DNA of 64,000 nucleotides from Leptolyngbyaceae cyanobacterium RM1_1_2 (GCA_012032345.1 JAAUQI010000017.1:23737-87736); one strand, 5' to 3'; counted from the first letter of the stretch, positions 29,199-37,154 are shown. The notes: generated from the letters alone by a model not told the origin. Numbers and translations: made by a program.

Positions 29199-29436
29199 AT
29201 GGTGAATGTAACTATTGAAGAGATACAGCGAGATCCATTGAAATACTTGCGCCAAGTTGAGGCAGGTGAAACGCTTGTCATTGTTAGAGCTGATCAGCCG
29301 ATTGCCTGCACACAAACCGATTGCCAGCAGTGAGTCCCTACGACCGTTTGGTTTGTGTGCAGGCGAGTTTACTGTTCCAAACGATTTCGACGCTCTTTTG
29401 CCGGAAGATCTACTCAACGCCTTTGAGGGTAAATGA
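29199..29436 (+). pseudogene. Phd/YefM-like antitoxin, frameshifted
   Basis: Begins MVNVTIEEIQRDPLKYLRQVEAGETLVIVRADQPIA with a GAGG ribosome-binding site and breaks after that. From about 29316 a second frame gives KPIASSESLRPFGLCAGEFTVPNDFDA and ends LNAFEGK. These are the standard halves of Phd-family antitoxins linked to PIN toxins. Seven bases separate PIA and K where two codons (six bases) are usual, a net +1. The altered bases form a perfect 15-bp inverted repeat with the downstream LCAG segment. The stop overlaps the toxin start (ATGA). Confidence 0.8.
29304..29364. repeat. Perfect 15-bp inverted repeat inside the antitoxin gene
   Basis: The left arm GCCTGCACACAAACC (29304-29318) and the right arm GGTTTGTGTGCAGGC (29350-29364) are exact reverse complements with a 31-base spacer. 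The right arm encodes conserved residues (FGLCAG); the left arm sits exactly where the frame is lost. Confidence 0.9.
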
Positions 29437-29712
29437 GGATTTTGCTAGATACGCATATTTTTTTTGGTTCGTCAGTGGTGACACTCAGTTGTCAACGGAT
29501 GTTCGGGATGCCATTCGTGATCTAAGCAATGAGGTCTATCTGAGCGCGGCTTCAGTCTGGGAAGCAATTATCAAGTACCAGTTGGGCAAATTGCCTCTTC
29601 CAAAACATCCCGAAACGTATTTGCCAAACAGCGCGATCGCCATCAAATTGTCAGTCTTGCCCCGTGATCCGTTTGACAGAATGCTAATTTGTCAAGCGCT
29701 ACAAAACAGACC
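29433..29712 (+). pseudogene. PIN-domain (VapC-like) toxin, decayed
   Basis: Starts at ATG 29433 as MRILLDTHIFF with the first acidic active-site residue (LLDTH). A T run of eight at 29458-29465 then lacks one base, after which WFVSGDTQLSTDVRDAIRDL, VYLSAASVWEAIIKYQLGKLPLP and RDPFDRMLICQALQ follow. Between YLP and RDPFD only about a dozen codons remain, in mixed frames (KQRDRHQIVSL in one, LSVLP in another), so part of the middle is deleted. The C-terminal acidic motif is missing; the sequence joins unrelated DNA at about 29715. Family members cleave tRNA or rRNA; this one should be inactive. Confidence 0.75.
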
Positions 29713-29715
29713 TTT

Positions 29716-30273
29716 AGCGCGGGGGACTCGCTCTTTGCCCACTTGGGCAAGCATGAGATTTTCATGCCGACGAAGATCTACCCGTTGATGATGGTGAGCG
29801 AGCTGGCAGATGTCGCACGGAGCGCTACCGCATCAAAAGGGGCAGACCTATGACCGAGCCTCCGTCCTGGTCGTCTAGTCTGCTCACTGATGTTCGCGCC
29901 ATTTTGGAGGCGTGTGGGAAAGCTTATGCTGCGGCCAATGCTGCTATGGTGGATGCCTACTGGCGTATCGGTCGCGTATCGTTGAGGAAGAGCAGGGCGG
30001 AACTTCCCGTGCCGAATTGGAACGCCGTCACATTCTCGATTGGCCGCAACCAGGAGGGAAAACGCCATGAGCACTCAGGTGAGTTTCGCTCTGCGGGGCC
30101 GTAACCCGAATCTGCTGATGAATAAGCCCACGATCGAAGAAATCCTTGCACCAAAGCCGGAGGTGCGGCGGCGGGTTTATGCCTACTCCATCGACGACGA
30201 GGCCCACAAAGGACTCCTGAAGGTGGGCCAAACTAGCCGCGATGTGAACGACACTCCGCAGGTTGACTTTTAA
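29716..30273 (+). pseudogene. Mosaic of restriction-modification gene fragments
   Basis: Four short remnants follow each other. 29718-29853: the end of an unrecognised gene (GDSLFAHLGKHEIFMPTKIYP...). 29850-30070: the start of a DUF1016/YhcG-type nuclease gene (LLTDVRAILEA, AYAAANAAMVDAYWRIGR, then RIVEEEQGGTSRAE after a one-base shift), truncated. 30067-30117: the start of an Eco57I-like methylase or helicase (VSFALRGRNPN). 30118-30273: the start of a T5orf172/GIY-YIG type protein (KPTIEEILAPKPE, RVYAYSIDDEAHKGLLKVGQTSRDV). Start-stop overlaps (ATGA at 29850 and 30067) show they once formed an operon. Nothing here can be functional. Assignments of the last two fragments are from memory of family openings. 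Confidence 0.6.
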
Positions 30274-30365
30274 TTTATGCACTCTCCTGCGGCTCTGCCG
30301 CCTACTTCGGGAATTGGTGGGCAGTGCCTACTCTGCCTTAAACTCAAGACCCCAAACTCAAAACT

Positions 30366-30390
30366 TCTCCTACGGAGACGCTGCGCGAAC
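30366..30390. repeat. Cyanobacterial CTCCTACGGAGACGC-type palindromic repeat
   Basis: The motif TCCTACGGAGACGCTGCGCG contains the inverted pair TCC-TACG-GGA-like CTCC/GGAG and matches a short interspersed repeat often seen in cyanobacterial spacers. Single copy in this window. It lies in the non-coding 30274-30492 spacer after the decayed genes. Confidence 0.5.
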
Positions 30391-30492
30391 AAAACTCAAA
30401 ACCATATCAGCCTGCCACAACGTCCCATAATAGGAAAATTGGGCAATAAGAACAGGCAATTGCTGACTAACTAAATAGAGAACTCGTTTGCT

Positions 30493-31656
30493 ATGACTTC
30501 AATGCTTTCTGTTTCAATACCCACTGTTGATAACGTTAACCGTCAGGCGATCGCGCCGCTGCAGGTGCCTGAGCGTCTACTTTTGGGGCCAGGGCCTTCA
30601 AATGCTGACCCTGCCGTAATCGCTGCGATGAACCATCAGCCGATTGGGCATCTAGATCCGGCCTACTTAAAAATGATGGATGAGGTGCAAGTTCTGCTGC
30701 GCTACGCCTGGCAAACTAGCAATCCTATGACCTTGGCGGTAGCAGGCACAGGGTCTGCCGCAATGGAAGCGACGCTAGCCAATGCGGTTGAACCAGGAGA
30801 CAAGGTGCTGATTGGTGTCAATGGCTACTTTGGCGATCGCCTAGTGGAGATGGCAGGCCGCTATCGAGCTGAGGTTTGTACCTTACATAAGCCTTGGGGA
30901 GAGGTCTTTAGCCTCAGCGAACTGCGCAGCGCCATGACAGCGCAGCATCCCAAAATCTTAGCCTTAGTGCAGGCAGAGACGTCTACAGGCGCTCGGCAGC
31001 CTCTAGAGGGCGTTGGCGATCTCTGCCGCGAATTTGACTGCCTGCTGCTGCTTGATACGGTCACCAGCCTGGGCGGTGTGCCTATTTTTTTAGACGAGTG
31101 GGGCGTAGACTTGGCCTATAGCTGTAGCCAGAAGGGGCTGAGCTGTGCGCCGGGTATCTCACCGTTTACCATGAGTCCACGGGCGGTTGAGAAGTTGCGG
31201 CTGCGGCCTGACAAAGTCCCCAACTGGTATCTGGACATGACGCTGCTGGCAAAGTACTGGGGTAGCGATCGCACCTATCACCACACTGCCCCTGTCAACC
31301 TGACGTTTGCGCTAAGAGAGGCCCTGCGACTGCTAGCTGCAGAAGGTTTAGAAGCCCGCTGGCAGCGGCATCAGCAAACGGCAGAAAAACTGTGGGCGGG
31401 TCTGGCTGACCTAGGTCTCACCTGCCACGTCGAAGCGGCCTATCGTCTACCGACGCTGACTACGGTGCGGGTGCCTAAAGGAGTAGATGCCAAAACGCTC
31501 ATGCGGCAGCTGCTGACGGAGTACAACATTGAGGTGGGTGGCGGACTAGGAGAACTGGCGGGTCAGGTTTGGCGGATTGGGCTGATGGGTTACAACAGCC
31601 AGCCCGAAAATGTAGATACTCTGCTGAGCGCCTTGAAAAAGGTGCTGCTGAGCTAG
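30493..31656 (+). CDS. Class V aminotransferase (alanine/serine-glyoxylate type)
   Basis: 387 residues, PLP-dependent. Key segments: LLLGPGPSNADPAV at the substrate end, VAGTGSAAMEATLANAVEPGD (phosphate binding), LVQAETSTGARQPL, LLLDTVTSLGGVPI (PLP ring Asp) and the lysine motif SCSQKGLSCAPG. The C-terminal RIGLMGYNSQPENVD is typical of alanine-glyoxylate aminotransferases, which recycle photorespiratory glyoxylate. A second family member is encoded at 61831-62985. Preceded by a gene graveyard, followed by a convergent TPR gene. Confidence 0.9.
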   Translation: MTSMLSVSIPTVDNVNRQAIAPLQVPERLLLGPGPSNADPAVIAAMNHQPIGHLDPAYLKMMDEVQVLLRYAWQTSNPMTLAVAGTGSAAMEATLANAVEPGDKVLIGVNGYFGDRLVEMAGRYRAEVCTLHKPWGEVFSLSELRSAMTAQHPKILALVQAETSTGARQPLEGVGDLCREFDCLLLLDTVTSLGGVPIFLDEWGVDLAYSCSQKGLSCAPGISPFTMSPRAVEKLRLRPDKVPNWYLDMTLLAKYWGSDRTYHHTAPVNLTFALREALRLLAAEGLEARWQRHQQTAEKLWAGLADLGLTCHVEAAYRLPTLTTVRVPKGVDAKTLMRQLLTEYNIEVGGGLGELAGQVWRIGLMGYNSQPENVDTLLSALKKVLLS

Positions 31657-31685
31657 CCGTTGGCAAACCAGCTCTGTCAACTGGG

Positions 31686-32819
31686 TTACGATTTTAGCGC
31701 TGGAAGTGACTCTGGCTCTAATCTGGCTATCAATGCTAGAAAAGCAGGCTCCTGCTGCGCTTTTTCGAGATAGAGATTTGGGGCTAGGGCGATCGCCCGT
31801 CTGAGGTGCTCTAGTGCCCAACTGCGATCGCCTAGTTTCACATAGCACAGCGCCTGATGATAGAAGACAAACGCAATATCAGGTTCAATCGCCAGCGCTT
31901 TGTTATAGCTTTCAATCGCGTTTTTATAGTCGCTCATCTGCTCTAAGATCAGTCCCAATGCCAGCCAAGTGGGATAATAATAAGCCTGTTTTTTCAGCGA
32001 TTGCACCAGACATTTTTGAGCTGCGCTCAGATGTCCGAGGGTACCCAGTGTGATTCCCCGCTGATACCAGCCGTAGGCCAGATCTGGCTGAATTTGATGG
32101 GCTGTTTTGAGCGGTGCCAGTGCGGCTTGGGCGCGCCCTAGACGCCGCAGAGCGTAGCTGAGGGCAATGTAAGTTTGAGGCTTTTTGGGGGCCAGCGTGA
32201 GGGACTGCTCAAAACTTTTGAGCGCAGGCTGATACTGGCCGCAGCGAATTTGTAAGTAGCCCAGGCAGTTCCAGGTTTTACTGTTCTCTGGCTGACGCGA
32301 AATTGCCTGTTTCAGGCTGGCGATCGCCTCAGCAATTTGCCCCAGCTTGAGCAGCGCCTTGCCACGGTGGTGCCAGCACAGCGCACTTTCGGGTGCCAGG
32401 GCGATCGCCTGCTCGTAGCAGGCCAGGGCATCCTCATACTGCTGAGCGCGGTACCAGAGGCGGCCCTTGCAGTACACAGCTTTGGCATAGTTTGGTTGCC
32501 GGATCAGAGCCTGATCTAGACTGACCAAGGCATCTTCCCAACAGCCAATCTGAGCTAAAGCGATTCCGTAGTTATACCAAACTCTGGCTTTGTGGCTGTT
32601 GAGTCCTAGGGTGGTCTGATAGCTGGTTACCGCTTCGCTATAGCGACCTAATACGCTCAGCAAATAGCTCTGTAGGTTCCAGGCTGCATACTGATGCTGA
32701 GGATGATTGAGCAGTCTTTGACATCGTTGTAGAGCCTGCTCTAAAGCCGGACGATCGCGGCTGCTAGGGCCAATTATGATGGCTTCTGGCAAAGTCTCGC
32801 TGCTAGAAAACTGGCTCAT
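31686..32819 (-). CDS. TPR-repeat protein
   Basis: 377 residues made almost wholly of about nine tetratricopeptide repeats of 34 residues, recognisable by the W/Y-NYGIALAQIGCWEDALVSLDQALIRQPN pattern repeated along the chain. No signal peptide, membrane helix or catalytic domain, so a soluble protein-interaction scaffold is likely. It converges on the aminotransferase gene. The partner is unknown. Confidence 0.88.
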   Translation of the reverse strand: MSQFSSSETLPEAIIIGPSSRDRPALEQALQRCQRLLNHPQHQYAAWNLQSYLLSVLGRYSEAVTSYQTTLGLNSHKARVWYNYGIALAQIGCWEDALVSLDQALIRQPNYAKAVYCKGRLWYRAQQYEDALACYEQAIALAPESALCWHHRGKALLKLGQIAEAIASLKQAISRQPENSKTWNCLGYLQIRCGQYQPALKSFEQSLTLAPKKPQTYIALSYALRRLGRAQAALAPLKTAHQIQPDLAYGWYQRGITLGTLGHLSAAQKCLVQSLKKQAYYYPTWLALGLILEQMSDYKNAIESYNKALAIEPDIAFVFYHQALCYVKLGDRSWALEHLRRAIALAPNLYLEKAQQEPAFLALIARLEPESLPALKS

Positions 32820-33294
32820 GTAGGGTCGCCTACACCAAATGACTGTCCAACTTTTCTAAAAAACTCAGCTTCATCAGGATGATTAGCCATCAGCTTCAGC
32901 AAATTGCTTTGACTCGCTCATTAAACCGAGCAGTTCTGTGTTGAAGAAAGAGCTGGTTTGCTCCGGCTGGCTGAAAAAGCTGAGAGCCAATTCGCTGAGA
33001 TGCTCACTCAAAACAGCGTGACAAATTTTTGCCTAAATCAGGCTAAAGAAAGACCGATTCAGCTCTTTAGAACGATGAAAAGCCAAAGCTTTTCAGAGGA
33101 ACTTAAAGTACAGCTTCTAATTCTCTAGCGCTATGAGGATCAGAGATAGGGCGATCGCTTTGCAACTGACTCCCCAGACTTTGAGATTTATTAATACGAT
33201 TAATGGGTGAAGAAGCGATCGCCATATTACCCCCGATAGATGCCTGTGACTCTCTTCTCCCTTATTGTCTGAGAGTGTAAATGTGGAACTTCTG
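32820..33294. other. Intergenic region between the TPR gene and the DUF1206 gene
   Basis: Divergent spacer of about 470 bases, AT-rich with two HIP1 sites. Only trivial frames are present. It must contain both promoters, but no operator or RNA fold is convincing. Confidence 0.4.
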
Positions 33295-34098
33295 ATGAAT
33301 TCTAAGCAGGCTGATTGGATTGTAACTGCCAGTCGTGTAGGCATAGCAGTTAAAGGTATTGTCTACGCTTTGATTGGGGTTTTGGCAGCACAAGCGGCAT
33401 TGGGTATTGGGGGAAAAACGTCTGATACCCAGGGCGCTTTGGCGACTGTACTGAACCAGCCATTTGGCCAGTTCATGCTGATTTTGATTGCGGCTGGGCT
33501 GCTTGGCTATGCAATCTACCGCTTTGCAGAATCACTTTTAGATATCGAAAACAAGGGCACCGATGGCAAAGGTCTGATTCAGCGGCTAGGCTACTTTTCT
33601 AGTGGCATAGTTTATAGTGGTCTAGCCGTCAGTGCTGTGCGTCTAGTGATGGGATCAGGTAGCTCTTCTGGCGGCAGCTCAACCCAGGACTGGACAGCTA
33701 AGCTGATGTCACAGCCTTTTGGTCAGTGGCTGGTGGCCACTGCAGGCGTGATTGCTTTAGGGGTGGCTGGCTATCACTTCTATCAGGCGTTCTCAGCAAA
33801 ATTTCGCCAGCATCTGAACTGGTCAGAAATGAGTGACACCGAACGCACTTGGGCTGTCCGCTTAGGGCGGATAGGGCACACAGCCAGGGGCGTTACCTTT
33901 GTAATCATTGGTGGCTTTTTGATTAAAGCGGCTATCACCGCTAATCCTGAAGAAGCGCGGGGGCTATCTGGAGCTTTGCAAACTCTTCAGCAGCAAGCCT
34001 ACGGCCCCTGGCTGCTGGGTTTAGTAGCTCTAGGATTAATCGCCTACGGCGTCTATTTAGAAGCCAAAGCTCGCTATCGGCGCATTAGAGTTGACTAA
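33295..34098 (+). CDS. DUF1206 membrane protein
   Basis: About 267 residues from ATG 33295 (MNSKQADWIVTASRVGIAVKGIVYALIG); in-frame TTG 33265 and GTG 33283 are possible. Three repeats of a two-helix unit, each with an arginine-containing turn (SRVGIAVKGIVYALIG, QRLGYFSSGIVYSGLA, GRIGHTARGVTFVIIG), as in DUF1206. Six helices in total. Function unknown. Close to and possibly co-transcribed with the YihY-family gene 42 bases downstream. Confidence 0.88.
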   Translation: MNSKQADWIVTASRVGIAVKGIVYALIGVLAAQAALGIGGKTSDTQGALATVLNQPFGQFMLILIAAGLLGYAIYRFAESLLDIENKGTDGKGLIQRLGYFSSGIVYSGLAVSAVRLVMGSGSSSGGSSTQDWTAKLMSQPFGQWLVATAGVIALGVAGYHFYQAFSAKFRQHLNWSEMSDTERTWAVRLGRIGHTARGVTFVIIGGFLIKAAITANPEEARGLSGALQTLQQQAYGPWLLGLVALGLIAYGVYLEAKARYRRIRVD

Positions 34099-34140
34099 CA
34101 GCCTACAAAATTGAATGCAAACTTTACCATCGATAGGGCA

Positions 34141-35019
34141 ATGAGCTTGAAGCGCCTGTGGCGACTGATCAAAGAAGCCTTTAAAGAATGGCAGGCAGAC
34201 GACGCCTCTCGTCTAGCAGCTGCTTTAGCTTATTACACGGTGTTCTCGCTGGCACCGCTTTTGATTTTGGTGATTGCGATCGCGGGCATAGTTTTTGACG
34301 CCAGTGCTGCCAAAGACCAGATTGTTGCTCAGATTCAGAGACTGGTTGGTTCAGAAGGTGCGTCCGTCATTGAAATGGCTTTACAAAATGCCAACAGACC
34401 TGGCTCTAACAGTGGCCTAGTGGCTACCCTTATCAGTCTCGGCGTATTGCTTTTTGGCGCATCTGGGGTTTTTGTCGAACTGCAGGCATCTCTAAATCAG
34501 GTTTGGAACGTCAAGGCCAAGCCCACGGAAGGTCTGATGAACATGTTACGCAAGCGATTTTTGTCGTTTGCCATGATCCTAGTAATTGGCTTTTTGCTAC
34601 TGGTTTCCCTAGTTCTAAGCGCAGCGTTAGCAGCCTTGAGTAACTTCCTCAACGGCTGGATTGCTAACCTTGGCTGGCTCTGGCAGCTGGTTAACCTGGT
34701 TCTTTCAGTGGGGGTAACAACGCTGCTGTTTGCAATGATTTTCAAATACCTGCCGGATGTCAAGGTGACCTGGAAAGATGTTGCAGTCGGAGCGCTAATT
34801 ACAGCAGTTCTGTTCACACTGGGCAAATTTTTAATTGGCCTCTACCTGGGCAACAGCAGCTTTGGCTCTACCTACGGCGCAGCTGGCTCAGTTGTAATCT
34901 TGCTGGCCTGGGTTTACTATTCGGCTCAAATTATGTTCTTTGGGGCAGAGTTTACGCAAGTTTACGCCAGCCGCTACGGTTCCCGAATTGTGCCCGACGA
35001 ACATGCGGTCAGCTACTGA
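34141..35019 (+). CDS. YihY/BrkB-family membrane protein
   Basis: 292 residues from ATG 34141 (MSLKRLWRLIKEAFKEWQADDASRLAAALAYYTVFSLAPLL). The opening amphipathic stretch followed by AAALAYYTVFSLAPL and the late GSTYGAAGSVVILLAWVYYSAQIMFFGAEFT are family marks. Six membrane helices. Once thought to be RNase BN, the family's function remains unclear. Pair with the DUF1206 protein suggests a shared envelope role, by inference only. Confidence 0.92.
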   Translation: MSLKRLWRLIKEAFKEWQADDASRLAAALAYYTVFSLAPLLILVIAIAGIVFDASAAKDQIVAQIQRLVGSEGASVIEMALQNANRPGSNSGLVATLISLGVLLFGASGVFVELQASLNQVWNVKAKPTEGLMNMLRKRFLSFAMILVIGFLLLVSLVLSAALAALSNFLNGWIANLGWLWQLVNLVLSVGVTTLLFAMIFKYLPDVKVTWKDVAVGALITAVLFTLGKFLIGLYLGNSSFGSTYGAAGSVVILLAWVYYSAQIMFFGAEFTQVYASRYGSRIVPDEHAVSY

Positions 35020-35050
35020 GCGATCGCGTTTCGCCATTTTCCCTCCAGAC

Positions 35051-35230
35051 AAGTCCTTTCACAATCTCTACAGGATCGCTGTAGACTCTGAATAACTTTA
35101 AACGTTGCCTCATTTGGGGAGCATTAATCTCCAGGTTTTTATAGCAGTCCTAAATTATTTGTGGGAAGAGAGAGTTGTGAAAGGACTTTCCCTATGAGAA
35201 AGTCTCACAATTCAAATAGGATCGCTACAG
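35051..35230. repeat. Dispersed repeat family B, copy 2, with flanking repeats
   Basis: The core (35141-35190) is the reverse complement of the 10353-10404 repeat. A hairpin lies at its right side (TTGTGAAAGGACTTTC / GAGAAAGTCTCACAA). Related direct copies AAGTCCTTTCACAATCTC...AGGATCGCTGTAG (35051-35084) and AAGTCTCACAATTC...AGGATCGCTACAG (35200-35230) flank the whole. No gene is present between YihY and infC. Confidence 0.7.
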
Positions 35231-35319
35231 TAAGTAACTAACTTTGACAGAGTTGCATTGATGCCCGTCTAAGCTAGTATTATTTTAAAAAAATGCATTG
35301 TCGAGCTTAAGAGGTAGCG

Positions 35320-35808
35320 ATCATAGCCAAGCAACCACTGATTAATCGTCAAATCAAGTCTCCTCAAGTTCTTTTAATTGACCACGAGAACAGCAATCGC
35401 GGTTTGATAGACACTCGTGAGGCTTTACAACTGGCTGAAGAAGTTGGACTTGACCTTGTGGTGGTTTCCCAGGGTAAGGACGCTCCAGTCGTCAAAATTT
35501 TAGACTACGGCAAACATCAGTATCAGCAAAAGAAACGACAGCGCCAAAGTTCTAAGCCCACTGTTAAAGAAGTCAAGCTGCGCCCCAATATCGGTGAGTC
35601 TGACTACAAGCTGCGGATTGACAAGGCTGTTCAATGGCTGAGCAAGGGTGACTCAGTAAAGTTCTTGATTCGCCTGCGAGGGCGGGAGCACCAGCACCGC
35701 GATCGCGCTGCTGAATTGCTCGATCGGGTAGTGCAAGATCTAGGAGAGGCAGGTAAAGTTCAGGCTTTAGACAGACGCGCCCTGATGGTTCAGGTGATTC
35801 CAGCCTAG
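35320..35808 (+). CDS. infC: Translation initiation factor IF-3 with non-ATG start
   Basis: Binds the 30S subunit and discriminates start codons. In frame upstream of the first ATG-type codon the protein reads IAKQPLINRQIKSPQVLLIDHENSNRG-LIDTREALQLAEE, the conserved IF-3 N-domain, so translation must begin further up. The only candidates after the in-frame TAA at 35308 are ATC (35320) or ATA (35323), both placed well for the AGAGGT at 35310-35315. Such starts allow IF-3 to repress its own translation, as known for AUU in Escherichia coli. C-domain VKEVKLRPNIGESDYKLRIDKA is standard. 162 residues. A five-codon ATG frame (35293-35310) ends next to the ribosome-binding site. Confidence 0.92.
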   Translation: MIAKQPLINRQIKSPQVLLIDHENSNRGLIDTREALQLAEEVGLDLVVVSQGKDAPVVKILDYGKHQYQQKKRQRQSSKPTVKEVKLRPNIGESDYKLRIDKAVQWLSKGDSVKFLIRLRGREHQHRDRAAELLDRVVQDLGEAGKVQALDRRALMVQVIPA

Positions 35809-35839
35809 TCGGATGTGCTAGGTTTTGACTGCGCTAAGG

Positions 35840-36505
35840 CTAGCTAGCTGAAGCTGGCATAGTCTGATAGGGCAGATGGCGGTAATACTTAGGAAAGGTA
35901 TCTAGGCGTACATGCAGCCAGTAGACGCCTAATCCAGAGGTGCTAATCCAGAGTGGCTGTCTGCCCTGCTCGTTGAGGAGTGCTGTGGCCCTGCGCCCAA
36001 CTGTTTTCCATAGAGCATGAGCCTGACTGGCAGGCGCTGACCTGACAAAAGCTGCCAGGTGAGCGTATTGCTGCCCCGCAGACCCCCAGCCAGGAACCAC
36101 CAGCAAAGTATCTCCTTTAAGACTTGGAAACGCCTCGATCTGATTAACCTGTTCGCCGCGATCGCGGCCAATATAGTCTGCAAACGCCTCAGGCGCTGCT
36201 GTCACCTCAGCTAGCCGGGGGCTGTCGATCACACAGCATTCAAAAGGCAGCAATAGCGTTTCTCCGCTGAGCGGCGGCGTTTCCCAGAAGAAAGCCGCGT
36301 AGGGCAGGTCAGCCAAAGACTGAGTAAATAATTGGCGAAACTCCGGGTTCTGCTGCCAGCCTGATAGCACATCGCTCCAGCCTAAAGCTGTGCCTGATTC
36401 AGCTCTAGTCAGCCAGAGCCGTTGGCGATCGCTGGCGATCGCTTCTAAGAAAATTGCAAAGTTACCCTGCTCGGAATACTGCGAGGAAGCGGTAGAGAAT
36501 GTCAT
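35840..36505 (-). CDS. Conserved protein of DUF6940-like type
   Basis: 221 residues, soluble. Segments include LPYAAFFWETPPLSGETLLLPFECCVIDSPRLAEV and a C-terminal YWLHVRLDTFPKYYRHLPY. From memory this pattern occurs in a family shared by cyanobacteria and eukaryotes (DUF6940), function unknown. Convergent with infC at 31 bases. The gene stops before a spacer with CRP-like palindromes. Confidence 0.65.
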   Translation of the reverse strand: MTFSTASSQYSEQGNFAIFLEAIASDRQRLWLTRAESGTALGWSDVLSGWQQNPEFRQLFTQSLADLPYAAFFWETPPLSGETLLLPFECCVIDSPRLAEVTAAPEAFADYIGRDRGEQVNQIEAFPSLKGDTLLVVPGWGSAGQQYAHLAAFVRSAPASQAHALWKTVGRRATALLNEQGRQPLWISTSGLGVYWLHVRLDTFPKYYRHLPYQTMPASAS

Positions 36506-36625
36506 AGAAAGGAAGCCCTTGAGTACTTAAACAGACTGCCAGCTTTAGAGAATGTCTTAAAAGTCTCCTGTGAGATATTGTCTCCCTGCATGAAGACGGC
36601 CTACAGCTTTTGGCTACTAGGCTAG

Positions 36626-36645
36626 AGCGTGATCCTGGTCACGCT
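36626..36645. promoter_or_regulatory. CRP-like palindrome upstream of the small gene at 36794
   Basis: AGCGTGA-TCCTGG-TCACGCT is a perfect 7-bp inverted repeat with six-base spacer, close to the CRP-family consensus TGTGA-N6-TCACA. A second, looser pair TCACAG...CTGTGA occurs at 36706-36725. Both lie in the 290-base divergent spacer. Binding by a SyCRP1-type regulator is inference. Confidence 0.5.
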
Positions 36646-36793
36646 GTACCTCCAATTTAGATCACGTCGTTACTAACAGTTCATCACAGACTGGCGTTAC
36701 CAATATCACAGTGATACCGCTGTGACATCACGGAAAGTTTAGGGCGAACCTTAGATACTAAGACTATCCCCCAAGACCCACGGCTCTACCACC

Positions 36794-36997
36794 ATGTATG
36801 CTCAAGCTACCCTCCCCGTTTCCGCTCTCGAACAGCTAGTTGACGAAATCCGTCTTTCTCGCAAAATTACGCGACAGAATCAGTGGCTGCTGATGCGTTT
36901 GCTTAGCAATCAGCTAGAACTCAACACCCATCAGGCAGCGCTGGTACGCAAAATGCACGAGTGGCTCCAGCAGGGCCGAGTTCGCGTTGTGGACTAA
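36794..36997 (+). CDS. Small conserved protein, 67 aa, paralog of the 458-682 protein
   Basis: MYAQATLPVSALEQLVDEIRLSRKITRQNQWLLMRLL...MHEWLQQGRVRVVD. The order of features (variable head, hydrophobic helix with LVDEI, arginine-rich turn, a central leucine stretch and a Q-G-V-VVD end) mirrors the 74-residue protein at 458-682. Both are short, helical and lack a known domain. Its upstream region carries CRP-like inverted repeats. The next small gene begins 32 bases downstream. Confidence 0.65.
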   Translation: MYAQATLPVSALEQLVDEIRLSRKITRQNQWLLMRLLSNQLELNTHQAALVRKMHEWLQQGRVRVVD

Positions 36998-37028
36998 GCA
37001 TATTTACTTTTTTTTGGAGTCTGCTACT

Positions 37029-37154
37029 ATGGCAAAGCCCAGCTGTGCACCGCTCAAAACAAACCCATTTATTTCCCGGCGCGATCCTAAGACAGGTAAG
37101 TGGCAGGTAATTTTGCTAAAAGATGGTGCTTTCTGCCTTAGACCAAGCCTGTAG
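37029..37154 (+). CDS. Very small protein (41 aa) with TNPFxSxRDPxTGxW motif
   Basis: ATG 37029 preceded by TTGGAG. The product MAKPSCAPLKTNPFISRRDPKTGKWQ... ends CLRPSL. The motif KTNPFxSxRDPxTGKW recalls short conserved cyanobacterial proteins that I have seen annotated as hypothetical; function unknown. Probably in the same unit as the preceding small gene. Confidence 0.55.
   Translation: MAKPSCAPLKTNPFISRRDPKTGKWQVILLKDGAFCLRPSL

Noticed and set aside
30274..30492. CRISPR-like direct repeats (ACTCAAAAC motifs)
   Set aside because: Only short, irregular direct repeats (AACTCAAAAC) without spacers of constant length; simple low-complexity sequence.
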